Below, piece by piece: positions 13,001-24,541 of a stretch of DNA of 64,000 nt. This DNA comes from Caenorhabditis elegans (taxonomy: Eukaryota > Nematoda > Chromadorea > Rhabditida > Rhabditidae). How positions within the stretch are numbered: position 1 is the stretch's first letter; each line of letters opens with the position of its first letter. The notes beneath the pieces were generated by a model, which ran no database searches, had not been told where the DNA came from, and saw only the letters and a program-made list of their open reading frames with translations. The position numbers were made by a program, and so were the translations under genes. The DNA lies in the NCBI RefSeq assembly GCF_000002985.6, contig NC_003281.10, forward strand, positions 6,510,001-6,574,000, given 5' to 3'.

Positions 13001-14101
13001 TTCTCCACCCACCCATCAAGCAGTCCTCAATTTTATGTTAATTCATTGGTACTAAATGCGAATGGACACATGTCTATGTATCGAGTTGAAAAGTCACGGA
13101 AAACATGGACAATTTTGCGACGGCGGGAAATTGGTTAGAGAATGATGAAAATATGGGGGTGAAAATTAAAACAGATGAAATGAATAGCAGGAAGTATTCC
13201 GTTTTTTGAGAGCGAATATATCTTGATTCAAGAAAATAGTTGGGAAAACGAACAGTTGTAATTTTTTTGCCGGTAAGATATACTTTTTTGATTTTTTGGT
13301 TATTAATGCACAGTCTTCAGGCGTGCCTGCCTACATACATGCATGTTTCCTATTTTAAACTCTAGTTCAAAATACGCTGTGTTTGTTTGATGTCCGTAGC
13401 GCGTAGGTTAACATTTTGAAAACTCAAAAAAAATATTGGAAAACAAAAAAAATTGCAGATGCACTTTGCCAGCAGGCATGTACGCAAAAGCCAGGTACAG
13501 TTTCTACAATAAATACTTAATTTGAAAAAGTAGTGTTAATTCAAATTCGCGCGTAAACAAGATCGAGATAATACTGACCAATGAGAAAGCCAGACTTGAA
13601 CAAGAGGAAGATAGACATTTAAAGATCCGAAACATGGTCGTTTATGACAAGTTTATCTGTTACTTGGTAATTTACCAAATAGCGTATCACAACAAACTAC
13701 GAGGAAACAAACAAAACAAAAAGTTGAATATTCGTTGGGATAGAGAAAAGTCGTTGATGACGTCGCATCGTCCACAACGATGCGAAAAAAGTTTTATGAC
13801 ACGAAGTGTACTCGAAAGGAAGAAAAAGAAAAGAAGAAGAGCTCTTCGAGGCAAACTCATCTAGGCTTTCGATTTTTATTTCAGAAGTGAGCTCATCCGA
13901 ATTCATTCTTCGTGTGAAGGAGCTGTTAGACTTCTAAGAAAATGCATTAACCTTCAAACGTTGTGTTATGAGAAATGTTTGAGATTCAGCCGAATCTCAA
14001 GTCCAATCTTCCGTTCTAAATTTTTAAACTGTGACACAACAGACATAGTTATTCAGAAATCATTTATTTACATAAATATGAAACTATTTCAATGTTTTCA
14101 G
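10051..14101. other. Intergenic region without a convincing gene
   Basis: About 4 kb of AT-rich sequence. It includes a short degenerate tandem of GTAACCGAA-like units (10,213-10,268), a duplicated ACTAGAATACT (about 11,990-12,009), C. elegans-style GCCTGCC/GGCAGGC repeat fragments near 13,320 and 13,470, and a hairpin TCGCATCGT-5 nt-ACGATGCGA near 13,762-13,784. A possible coding remnant at about 13,540-13,864 is discussed under rejected items. Confidence 0.5.
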
Positions 14102-15622
14102 TTAATATTGATAATCGGTGAGAAACTTTTTAACACGACTCCCTTTCAAATTCGTTGCAACACATTCATATTCTCCTTTGTCACCAATGGAAGTTGGATC
14201 AACTTCCAGATGTGATGAGACGGTGTCTCCATGAATTGAGAACCGAATCTGGATAAGAAAAGTATGATTTTTAAGACTTGATGCATCACAACTCACTGTT
14301 CTATTATGATCCGGGTTAACTTCGACTCCGCGATGATACCAAACAATCTGAGGACGTGGATTTCCACTTGATTCACAGAATAATTTCAGTTTATAGCCAA
14401 GTCGAAAATCCTGTTTGAAATATGACGACCGACTTATCTTTGGACTTCCCTGAAATTTTGAAGTTTAAATTCATAATTAGTTTTCCAATCGATATGACAA
14501 TTGAAATTGCAAACGAGAACATCGACAATGCAGTCTTACAACGTTAGTTTTCAAAAGAAATGGGCAGCGATGTATCGCCTATTGGTTAAGTGTGTAAAAC
14601 AACACCTATAGTTCCTAAATGACTAAATACCATAATAAAACAATTCAAAAAAGGGGCAATTTTGATTACTGTCAGAAAGTGACAATTACTTAGTTTTTGC
14701 CACTCATAGTTTTAGAAGTGGACCAAAAAAATTTCCCACGATTTTTCTACTTTAATATTGCTTTAATTATTCGTTTAACCATTGTAGGGATCGGAACATG
14801 CAACGTTACTCTGAATTTTCTCAAAAGCTCACATTTTTTAAAAATATTTGCAAATTTGCCAAAAACTGACTGAACATTTTCCAAAATCCAAAAATTTTTG
14901 GAGTGTTTTTTTTTGGAGCAGTGAGCCTGCCTACAACGGGCTCTCCACATATAGTCAAACTCACAATAATCGGTGAAATTACTTCTGACCGAACTATTCC
15001 CAGCTCAATTAAGTTTACCAAAAAACCAAGTCGGAGTACTGTTCAGTTACTGTGGATATATTACGAAAACAATTAGTAGTCGAAGCTAAATGCAAACTAC
15101 AACGACTGGTAATTGATTTGCCAACTTTCTAGTAATTTTTCTTCAAATTTCTAGGCAATAGTTTTGCAGAAGACGTGGCAGATAAACAAATACTGAGAAA
15201 AACTTGGTTAGGAAGGACAAATGCTCCACACATTTCTTTGCTCATGTCATCCCAGTCTGGAACAATATGCTCAAAAATGTTACAGTTTTTTTGTCCCCAT
15301 ATCAGTTCTGTGAATTTATTGAGCTCAACATCCCCCGGTTTTAACTACACTTCTACCTCCATTTTCGTCTTTCTCTCCGTTTCACCTGTTCCTTATTATC
15401 TTTTTTTTTAACTTTTACTCGAGTTGAACTCTTATAGGGTTCGTCTCGTTTTATTTGTTTATTTCTCTTCTTTAAGTTTAAAAAACTCAAATTCAAAAAA
15501 AAACCTACATTTGTGTGATCCGTGAAGTCTAAATCTTCTATATGCGAAGATTTCGCATTTATTCCAACTGATAGAAAGCATAAAAGTAGTATGTCGCGAA
15601 GTATTCGTAACTCGGAGAACAT
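14102..15622 (-). CDS. Secreted single-immunoglobulin-domain protein (OIG/ZIG type)
   Basis: Three exons join in phase: 15622-15509, 14449-14297, 14248-14102, giving 137 residues. Residues 1 to about 23 are a signal peptide (ILLLCFLSVG core). The rest is one I-set Ig domain: first cysteine in KLFCESSGNPRP, conserved tryptophan in IVWYHRGVEV, and the DxGxYxC motif as IGDKGEYECVATN, followed by a short tail ending TDYQY. There is no transmembrane segment or GPI signal, so the protein should be secreted. Nematode one-Ig-domain proteins (oig and zig genes) act in synapse placement and in maintaining neuron position. The size fits OIG-1, but I cannot confirm orthology from memory, so no symbol is given. 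The 1.06-kb first intron contains a LINE tail in antisense orientation. Confidence 0.88.
15203..15476 (+). mobile_element. 3' fragment of the same LINE family as at 1,192-1,965
   Basis: The sequence from about 15,205 matches 1,641-1,920 closely. The shared peptide runs from VRKDKCSTHFFA through VWNN and SPYQFCEFI to LNIPR-stop, and the shared 3' UTR ends TTATTTCTCTTCTTT. It is more strongly 5'-truncated than the first copy. It lies antisense in the first intron of the Ig-domain gene. Confidence 0.82.
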
Positions 15623-18224
15623 AGTCGAACGTTTTGCAGAATTATGTCATAATGAGAACTGGAATGAATATGTTAATATACTTGGAAATTTATATGAGTA
15701 AAAAACATTCAACAATGACGGAAATAAAGATTGTGCGTTAACATGAAAAGTTCAAAATTGTAAGGAGTTTAATTCAATTTCTTTGTGATTGAAAACTTTT
15801 AAGATACATTTTTAATACCATTTTTCTGCTTAAAGGAACCCCTAAATCCGGAAGCACAAGAAACACGTGATTTTTAGAAAAAATTCCTTTTTCTCAACGT
15901 TCCTCTTGTTCTGCGAGCTCTGAGCTTTGAAGCCGATTTCATTAGGAAAGAGGTCAAAAAATTGAGTAATGAGGCGTAACACGGAGAGCACAATAGCACA
16001 GCAAGGAAGGCTCTCCTTTGAAATGATGTGATCGTTTTGGGATTAATCTTTTGGAATGGTTAGGTTTCGATTAGTTCAGATAAAAACAGTGATGCAAGTT
16101 CTAGATAAAATTCCTACAATAGGTTAGGTTTTATTTTTGGATCAGAATCGAAAGCAAACATATTATTTAAATGCTATAAAACCTTTGAAAAAGTTAGGAA
16201 CTCATAAAATTATGAAAATAGACGTTATTTAAGCGCATCACAGCTTCTTTGAAAATTGTTTTCCTAGCATCAAAACGTCGCCTCGAAAACAAAATGACAA
16301 TTAGCAAAAACTAAAGTTTTCAGGTCACGAATGGGTTGAAAAGGTTGTTGAAAAGCTAAAAAGGAGAGTGAAAGAAACGGATTTTTCAAAAAAGGGACTT
16401 CAGGAGGGAGACTCGATTCAATTTTCCTCCCGTCTATGCCCCTTTCCAAGCCTTTTTTTTCAATTGACATAAAAGTAAGAGTGTTTTTTTTCGATTTCAA
16501 AATAAAAAGACCCTGACACGAAATGAAAGGTTCTCGAAACGTCGAAAAATGGGAGAGAGTTAAGCCATGTGGGTTTAGAAGAGTTGTACATAAGTCTGAT
16601 TTACATATGTTTTGGGGGGTTGGGATTATAGAGTTTGGGGTTTAAAGGAGAAGTTTTATGATTTGAAAAAGAAGGAACATCGAAAAACAGGCAATAAAAC
16701 AGGAAACAATTCCAGAATATGTCCTGCTTGAAGTATTAAGCATCAATGTAAAACAAAATAGAACGCAATTTTATGTGGGACATTAATTTTTGCAGTTGGA
16801 TTACCAAAGGGTGCTGTTAGGATATTTTATGGGTCATAAGGAATTTCTAAAGTTGAGCAGACTTTGCAGGAAAGAACACGTAGGATTAATACAACATGGG
16901 CCTAACAGTACGTCATCTGGATCACACTTGGTATGCAAGAAATAAGAAATAAAACTTTTAAAATTATGCCAATTGAACCTTTTAACTAATTGTCTCTTGC
17001 ACAATATTAAAACACCTTAAAAGTTTTTAAAAGTTAGATTTCTTGTTGAAACCCGGTATATGAGCCTCCAAAGTTGAGAAATAAAGTGAGAAAATAATAG
17101 GAAACATGACTATTTATCTGTTTATAGTTCATAACTTTTAAGATCATCTAGAATTTTCATGCTAAATTCTAAAAGTTTTACTGTATTCTGAAGAGCTACT
17201 CATTAGTTTATCAATTTTTGGGAGTAGATAGAATCCAAAAACCTAGCTGAGGGAGTCATTAGACGTTTACATGAACTTTGAAAAATATAGATTCAGTGAA
17301 CTCGAGATTTTAAATGAACTAATTACCCTCATACAATTAACTTTCAACTATAATCTTTGACCTGCTAATTTCGCGAAATATGCTCCAAAACATGTTTAAA
17401 AAGCAAAAACATTGAGTAAATTTATGCACATTTTCACTGACTGCTTGCTCTGAGCCTTTCTTCCTCGTTCTTCTCCTTCTCTCATCAAAAAGTGACGAGT
17501 CGATGACTGCTCCCTCCTTTATGTTTTCTAGGTTCTTTTTTTGGGAGGCTAGAAGGCATTTTGAATATATGGATATATGGGAACTGATCGGAAACTAAGA
17601 GGTTTTGGGAAAAATGTATGTGAAGTGGAAGTTGAGCTTTGAACAGCTTTGATCATCACAAAACAGGCTGAAACCGTATTCGAATCATCAATTCACTTTT
17701 TGAATCAAATGACAATCATAAAATTTGAAATTTCAGAACAATGTTGAGAACTCATTTTTTCCCAATCATTTGATTTTTCCGATTTTTATAATGGAGTATA
17801 GTATACAAAGAATATACAAAACTTTCAGACTTGATTTCTCAAAAAGGATAGTTCTAGAACAAATAGTTCAGACAAGCTACAGTACCTTGTGTTCCGAAAG
17901 AACATCTCATCTCCAAACTTTCCATTGTATCTATTTCTGTACTTCTATACATCGTGAGCTCTTCAGAATACAAATACATTGACCATGACTGTCTAGATGT
18001 GTAGAATGCACCAAAGTGTTCAAACAAGTCAATACTTGAACGTTCTCGCAAACCGCCCATTTCTAAAGAACACTCATACTTCGCATATTCAGCTTTTATT
18101 TTCAAAGTTTTGATTTTATTTCTAATTCAATAGTTTTAAAGTTTTGTTTCCGTCTCCCTCATTTTTTCTAAATATCTTGCCTAATTTTCGAAAAACTTTA
18201 GAGTCAAAATATAAAACTTCAAAA
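15623..18224. other. Intergenic region, divergent between the Ig gene and the Gly/Asn-rich gene
   Basis: About 2.6 kb separate two divergently transcribed genes, so promoters of both should lie here. I see no clear TATA box, repeat or coding signature. Open frames are short and lack domain motifs. Confidence 0.5.
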
Positions 18225-20366
18225 ATGGGAATGATGTCGTCCAATTTTATAATTTTGATCCCAATTTTACTTTCACTAATTGGAAATGTCATCACACAAT
18301 TTATAGGATATCCTTATGACTATAGCTCAATGTATTCCGGTAAGTAGATTTCGATATTTTCTGAAAAAAATCGAGTTTAAATTGAGTTTGTAAAATTGGT
18401 CTACGGGAATTTTTTGGAACAGGAGAAGGAATAACATAAAATGAAATTTAAAATTTAGAATTCTATTTCCTAAATAAAAAAAACTCTTCATAAAATATTT
18501 GTTTCTGCCCTATCACCTTGTTAGCTAGATAGGCTTTTTTCAGATAAACATGAATATTTTCTTAATTTTGGAATGAAAAAATGTGCTGGCTTATGTCAAG
18601 TGGAAAAGCTTAAATAAAATATTAACACATGTAAATATCCCAACCGGTTATGCGTTTCTTTTTATCTATTTTTCATGATGAATAAACCAATTAATTAACA
18701 AGGTATGAGATATCTCAAATTGAGAACTAACCTGCGGAACTACACAAGAAATACAGTATTTATTTTAATGAAAATATTCTAAAAATCTACATTTTAGAAC
18801 TAGTAAATATTCTATTTTCAAAGGGCTTAAAAGTTACAGGCGACTAGAGATTTTCTAAATGATAATTACTTTTTATTGAAGCAAAAGAAAAATTTCCAGG
18901 TTACTCTGGCTATAACCCAATGATGTCAATGTCGAATACCATGGGATCTATGGGATCCATGGGATCTTTGGGTACTCTTGGATCAATGGGTTCTATGGGA
19001 ATGAACACAATGGGTATGAATACCGGATTTGGAACTTTTGGAACAGGAATGGAGAGTTTATACGGAGGAGCAACACAACAAGCGTTCGGAGCATATAATC
19101 CATATGGGAATGGCTTGTTCAATTTTGGTTCGTTTTTTTTTCTAAGCTGTGGGGTAGGGCGAAGATATTCGAACAATTTAGATAGTGAAATTGTCCCGTG
19201 GGACATAGCGAATATTGAATTATTAGACGTAGTAGATGAACGTTTGAAACTTTTTTTGCAAAAAGTTGTATTTTTAGATGATTCATACTCAAAACTTCAT
19301 AGTATCAGATTCAGAGGACATTAAATTCCAATTAGTTTTTTTGTACAGACACTAAAACATAATATTTGGCCCGCAATTATGTCTCCTTCAAGCGGAAATA
19401 AGCGGGCTCTGGTGAGCTAACGGACGTTCAGTGTTATAGTTTTATGTGCATGTATAGAAAATTGAAAGTTGAAAATTGAAAGAAGCTATCAAATGTTTTA
19501 TTCAAAATTCCAGGAAGCAATGGAATGTTTGGTCAAAACGCATTTGGTACTGGATTCAACAATAATTTGTTCGGAGCAAGCACGAATGGTGAGCTTCCCA
19601 TCGGATCCTTATTTCTTTTTCTCAGTTCATGACATATTCATGAAAATGAAAGAAAGTGTCAATTATAGGTCTTCTCGGAGGACAACAGCAGCAGCAACTA
19701 ACCACCAACGCATTTCAAAATTCGCAGCCAATGAGCTTAAACAACGGAAATACAATGAAAGCGTATGGGAGAAGAAGTACTGGTGAACTTTACAATTTTT
19801 TGAAATTATCAAATTAATATTAAGAAACTAGAGAAACAACCCGATCTATCTGATCTCTTTTAAATAATTTATTAGAAACAAGGGTTACAATTTCTTGAGA
19901 ACCTATCAAGAAAAATGGAAATCGGTTTTAAAGCGAAATAAAACACTTATAGGGTGCAAAATATTTGTGCTAACATTTTTATACTTGCGCTATACTAATG
20001 GAAGTAATTAAAACTAATACGTACTGAAAATTTCAAAATACTTTGACAATTGTGGATAACTTTATTGATATATTTAATTTATTTGGAGTAATACAAGTGT
20101 ACAATTCTTTTCATGCTATACCAGATCATACAACTTTTCATTTTAAAACAGCGTTGTCCAAAATGAACTTCCCAAGTCTCTTTCAGTTCGAACAAACTTA
20201 TCACGAAAAACCAATTTCAGCTCAAAACTTCAACAATAATAATAATAATATGAATAACAATCAAAATCATAATTATGCTCCGACAAGAGCTGGTCAAAAT
20301 GGAGGATGCAATGGATTCGGTGGCGATTGCCAACAAGGTTGGAACAAAAAGACAAAGAAAGTGTAG
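18225..20366 (+). CDS. Secreted Gly/Asn/Met-rich low-complexity protein
   Basis: Five exons join in phase: 18225-18339, 18900-19127, 19514-19588, 19669-19782, 20221-20366, giving 225 residues. A signal peptide (FIILIPILLSLIGNVITQ core) is followed by YPYDYSSMYSG, then a block built from MGS/MGM/LGT triplets, then N-, Q- and G-rich sequence with repeated FG and NN. The C-terminus is basic (NKKTKKV) and carries a cysteine pair in GGCNGFGGDCQ. A basic GRR pair occurs at the fourth-exon end. No catalytic domain is visible. Such composition suggests a structural extracellular protein, an antimicrobial-type secreted peptide or a prion-like low-complexity protein. No family is recognised. Another acceptor at 20,186 would shift the last exon out of the open frame, so 20,221 was preferred. 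Confidence 0.78.
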
Positions 20367-21398
20367 GGATTAGCTCACAAGTATCACATTTAACATCAGG
20401 ATCATCAACTTTTGCTGCATTTCTTATAATTTTTACACGTATACTCTTTTGATGTTTGCACATTTGTACCTTGCACATGTATCTCATGAATAAATTCACT
20501 GGAATCGGATTTGTAAAGCAACGTTTACTTATATTATTCATGGGGAATACATAAAAAGATGAATCCTTGTTTAAAAATAGATTAGGAAAACTCAATTTAA
20601 TTGCCAGTTCAATTCAAATTCTAAATGTATGCACCAATATTCGGTCATTTTTTTATATTGACATGACGATGTGTGTGACGATGTTGCCACGTGGCATACA
20701 GATCGTGTGACAAAGATTTATGGCTCATCATTTGATTGAATCGTCCACACTTCTTGCCGACGGTAAAACCAGCTAGTTTTCATGCTAAGATTTCAAACAT
20801 AAAAAACTTACTAAAAATCAAAAGTAGTGTTTCTACTCATATTTCCACGAGTACAAAAAACACTCCCTAGTTAGTTTACTTTCTGTTGGACACTTGCATC
20901 ATCTCTCGAATTTATAGTTATATGGTTTCATGCAAACTGTAGGTTTTCTTTGTATTGATGAAATGTCATTGTGTAGTATTTGTATTGAAAACTGTGCTCT
21001 CTTCAATTTAAAAATAATTCATTCATTTATTCGTAATATTTAGCATCAAAGGGATAAATATTTCTGCAAAGACATGCCGTGTATGTACCAAGTTTCCCAT
21101 AGTGTAATAGCGGTGACGGTCTCGATTGTATGTACCAGTTTTCATCGGAGCAATGCGACTGCAAAAGGGAGGGGTGGAGTAGATATGGTCTAGGGCAGAG
21201 TTGTTTGGAACGGTATAAATATAAAGGTTTCCATCTCCATTCAGTCATTCTCATTGTCTTCCATCTTGACTTGCCATCTTTCAATTCGGTTTCTCTTCGT
21301 TTAATCTTAATTCAACTCCGTTTATTTTTTGTTATTCATTGTTATTTGTTCGTTTTCATCAATTAAATTACCCCTTCATTTCAGAAATTTACGACAAA
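20367..21398. other. Intergenic region with the promoter of the 21,399 gene
   Basis: About 1 kb. It contains a palindrome TGCCACGTGGCA (an E-box core CACGTG) near 20,689-20,700 and a TATA-like site at about 21,214. No gene is seen. Confidence 0.5.
21212..21225 (+). promoter_or_regulatory. TATA box and trans-splice acceptor upstream of the 21,399 gene
   Basis: GGTATAAATATAAAGG is a strong TATA-like element about 180 bp upstream of the start codon. A CATTTCAG acceptor lies 15 bp before the ATG, consistent with SL1 trans-splicing. Direct observation; activity is inferred. Confidence 0.45.
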
Positions 21399-22022
21399 AT
21401 GGCTTCCATTAAAAGGCTTCCAATAATTGAAAGCACTGAGAGACAAGTGAAAACTCTAGCTTTCTTGCTCGAAATCGAAGACCAACAAGCATCCCAGATT
21501 GCCGTTGACACTTTGCTTCAGTACAATCTACAATTTGAAAAACTTGGTTATGGCGTGTGTTCCAACTGAGATGACCGGACTGCTCATCAGAAAATTTCAA
21601 ATATCTGAAGAAGCAATGGAAGTTGAGGTAAGGACAATAATATATGTATTTACAGTTTCTACGTTTTTAAATTGCATAGGGATGAAGGCGATTTGGAGGT
21701 TGCCGAGTTATCAACCCCAACGAAGGAAGATTACAGCAAGGCTTACTGGCAACTTTTCGAATGCCAGTGGCATTTGCTTTCAAGTGAACATCAGGATGCT
21801 GAAGAGTTTACAAGACCACTGGAGATAATAAGAAAATGGCACTCCGTACCACATACCCCAATGCCAACAACAGAAACATTCAATGAGATGAGTGATGGGG
21901 AACGAAGAAGATTTAATATTGATCGTGAAAAGAGAAAGAAGGCTTCTAGAAGACTCATCTTTCTCCCAAAACAGGAGTATCCAGAATTGATCTCTGACAC
22001 TACTTATCACTCTATGAAGTGA
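21399..22022 (+). CDS. Unknown 175-aa charged helical protein
   Basis: Three exons join in phase: 21399-21546, 21591-21627, 21680-22022. The first intron is only 44 nt and its acceptor (CTCATCAG) is weak. Without it the first frame stops at 21,569. The model gives a charged, mostly helical protein beginning MASIKRLPIIESTERQ, with no signal peptide or transmembrane segment. Its middle is Trp- and acid-rich (KAYWQLFECQWHLLSSEHQD), and a very basic DGERRRFNIDREKRKKASRR segment precedes the end. Composition suggests an intracellular, perhaps nucleic-acid- or protein-binding protein. I do not recognise the family. A TATA box and a trans-splice acceptor upstream support a real, possibly highly expressed gene. 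An AATAAA lies near 22,067. Confidence 0.65.
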
Positions 22023-22559
22023 CTAATAACTTGCTTCTATCCACTTGGCTTGTAAACATTTTTCCTAATAAATTGTTTAAAATAATTGTTATATTGTTTA
22101 AAAATTGTGTTGTTCTGATTGTCATCGGCTTTATTTTTCAACTAAAAATAAAGTTGCCTGTAAAACTGTTTTTGGTCGTCCCAAAAATTCCTTTGATTAT
22201 AACTTTGCTACTTCTAGGCGATGATATCATAAACGTACTTGTTAATACTTTGATCTTCCAACAAATATTTGTTCCGGAAGTATACATCTACTCATTTTAC
22301 TCACTTTCCCACAGTTTTTGATCTCTCGTTTTTTGCATATTCTCGTGTCATTTTACAAGGAGTAATACGCACGTAGAAACTTTTTAATCTCTACAATTAC
22401 AGTAATTCATTGCAAAATGTTGCATGCTTGATATAATCAATTGACTTTTTGGCTATTATATTTTATGATATGGTTACCATGGAGTAGAGTTCTTTATGTA
22501 GAAATATAAATCATCATAAATTATATTCTTGGAATTTTGTGTTCTCTTTTCATCTAAAA

Positions 22560-23768
22560 ATGCTACAATTTTGTCTTCAAATCTTGTTTTCTTTGATTTG
22601 TATTGCTACTTTTATATTTGACATTGCACTTCTAGTTACGGTATCAAAGGAACATGGAAAATTAGGAAGGGCTAAAAATATTCCATTTATGTATATCATA
22701 TTTATGACGATGACAGGCATCATAGGTAAATTGGCCATATTTCTAATGATGGATGCTTACTGGATTTCTGAAATATTTGGATTTGGCTATGAAACATATA
22801 GGAAATATATTGGAAAAGAAGTCACATTATTTTCAACATTTACTTATCTGGTACCTCTGTGCTTGAACTGGTTGATGACTGCACATCGAGTTCTCATTCT
22901 GGTATTTCCAGCAAAGAATCATATAATATTTTCAGAGAAGAAGGTCATGATATACTGCCTGGTGATTACGGTAAGTTGAAGATTGTTTATTTATTTATTG
23001 AAGAGTTCATCCTATTGCTAAAAACAGCAGAAAACTAAACTAAAAGGCTAATCTTAAAAAAACTCCCTGATGGAAGCCTAAATTTTTTGAATTAGTAGTT
23101 TGTTCTTTTTGAAATAGTTGTTCATTACAATCAATATGTTTAAGTGCTTTGTTTCCAGATATGTGTTTTCATTTCCCTGATTATTCCTTACATGTCATAT
23201 TGCCCCCTTAATTTCGACTCTAGAACCAACATCTTTGTAGCTGCCTGTGATCCAAACCGTCATCCGGTAATCGTTGATTAAAATTTTCAGTTGAAATTTT
23301 CATTCTTGTTCAGATAACCACGTTTCAAAACCAATCAACTGTATTTTTTCCGGCCATTGCTATGATTGTTAACATGAGTATTATTTTATGGATGAAGCTA
23401 TTCAAAAAGTCAACTGGAGCAACTTCTTCAAAATGGGAAAAGACGATCATTCGACAAGCGATTTCTACAGCAATTTACTTGTCTATTTATGAAATTGGTT
23501 ATCAGTGTATAAGGCAATTTCCAGTAAGTTTAAACTAATTTTTATTCTATTGAGCTAATAATTTCAGGTAGAGTACGCGCGACTTCCACTAGAAGCCCGT
23601 ACTATAATTCTACAGTTTCGTTTTTGTATTGTGTGTTCTATCAATTTTCTTGTATATTTTGTAGAGGCACGATCAACCAGAGAGCTTCTCATTGGAAAGA
23701 TCAAGTCTAGATTTTCAGTGTCAAATGGATCGAAAATAACTGTAGTCTCCCGTATCCCAACATTTTAA
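22560..23768 (+). CDS. Serpentine chemoreceptor, 7TM GPCR (srxa/srx-like)
   Basis: Four exons join in phase: 22560-22970, 23159-23266, 23314-23523, 23568-23768, giving 309 residues. Seven hydrophobic segments are visible, starting with LQILFSLICIATFIFDIALL. The TM3 end reads LNWLMTAHRVLILVFPAKNH, in the place of the DRY-type motif. The extracellular loop has CPLNFD and AACDPNRHP, whose cysteines could pair. TM7 is followed by a basic tail. The pattern fits nematode-specific chemoreceptor families. I favour class xa but cannot exclude srx or srv without a profile search. Such receptors usually act in ciliated sensory neurons. A CAATAAA polyadenylation signal lies about 15 bp after the stop. 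Confidence 0.85.
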
Positions 23769-23836
23769 GTTTTATTTTGTATCAATAAATATTTTAATCA
23801 AATGTCAAAGCTTATGTTAGATGAAAATACAAAGAA

Positions 23837-24310
23837 TCACTGCAAGACAGGATAATCGGTGGGGTTCAGGAGTTTCTCCTTGCAAGTTGGCACACACTTT
23901 GCACACCGAGCCAAATCGATGCGCACTGAAAATCAAAAAAAAATTCAGTGTTTGAAAGAAGAAAATCTTACATCAAAATGGAATCGTCGCTTACAGTTTT
24001 CACATTTTAGAGATTTTTCAAAAGAATCCACGTCTACCAGGCAGATAACACATTCACCATCGGCCAGATCTGAAGGGTCATAATTTAAACATGCTTCTTC
24101 CTGAGAGCACAGTGTTTCAGGTGATGTGGATGGCTTTTCATTTCTTGGTTTCGGAACGGGCTTCACGTTTCCTGTCCTCTTTTTCGATTTTTCGATAGTT
24201 CTTAGCCAATTTTTTGAGCTTTCTCGCAGACTGTGTTGAAGATAATGGTATATTTGTTCTGGATACGGTTGACATTTCTTTGATTGCAGAACTTCTACTA
24301 CATTTTTCAT
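23837..24310 (-). pseudogene. RING-finger gene fragment with a -1 frameshift
   Basis: Exon 24310-23972 encodes a helical start (MKNVVEVLQSKKCQPYPEQI), a Ser/Pro-rich linker and the first half of the RING, CVICLVDVDSFEKSLKCENC then KRRFHFD. The next exon, 23925-23837, begins CASIWL in phase, matching CATKWL in the cluster genes. It then loses one base at the codon of the next zinc ligand and would stop after about 19 residues. Shifting frame recovers CVPTCKEKLLNPTDYPVLQ, matching the cluster C-terminus. It is therefore a diverged, probably dead relative of genes A-E, or a truncated protein. It lies about 230 bp downstream of the hAT-derived gene. Confidence 0.7.
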
Positions 24311-24541
24311 CCGGTTAATTCACCCAAAATTCAGGTTGTAATTTATTTTACACTTTCCTGGGTATTTAAATACATATATATGTTTTGATTGGCAGAGTTC
24401 TTGATTTAAAATTAGAAAAAATGTTCGCTGTTTTTGCTTGTTAAAAATTAAAAGAAAATCTTGTTGAACAAAAAATTGACGCAAATTAAAATAAGTCAAA
24501 TATGTTTTATATTCAGAAAACGAGAAGTTACCGGTAACAAA

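Noticed and set aside
13540..13906. Possible coding remnant: plus-strand NEKARLEQEEDRHLKIRNM and minus-strand YTSCHKTFFASLWTMRRHQR, zinc-finger-like
   Set aside because: The coiled-coil-like peptide and the finger are on opposite strands, the finger has only one Cys, and no adjoining exons were found. It may be a degraded fragment.
106..15622. Assigning acr-5 and oig-1 to the ion-channel and Ig genes
   Set aside because: Family, size and possible neighbourhood fit from memory, but I cannot verify sequences, so symbols were left blank.
17854..18105. 83-codon minus-strand frame with several Cys
   Set aside because: No signal peptide, domain or partner exon; divergent promoter region.
22019..22321. 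100-codon hydrophobic open frame after the 21,399 gene
   Set aside because: Overlaps the likely 3' end (AATAAA near 22,067). Hydrophobicity results from AT-rich composition.
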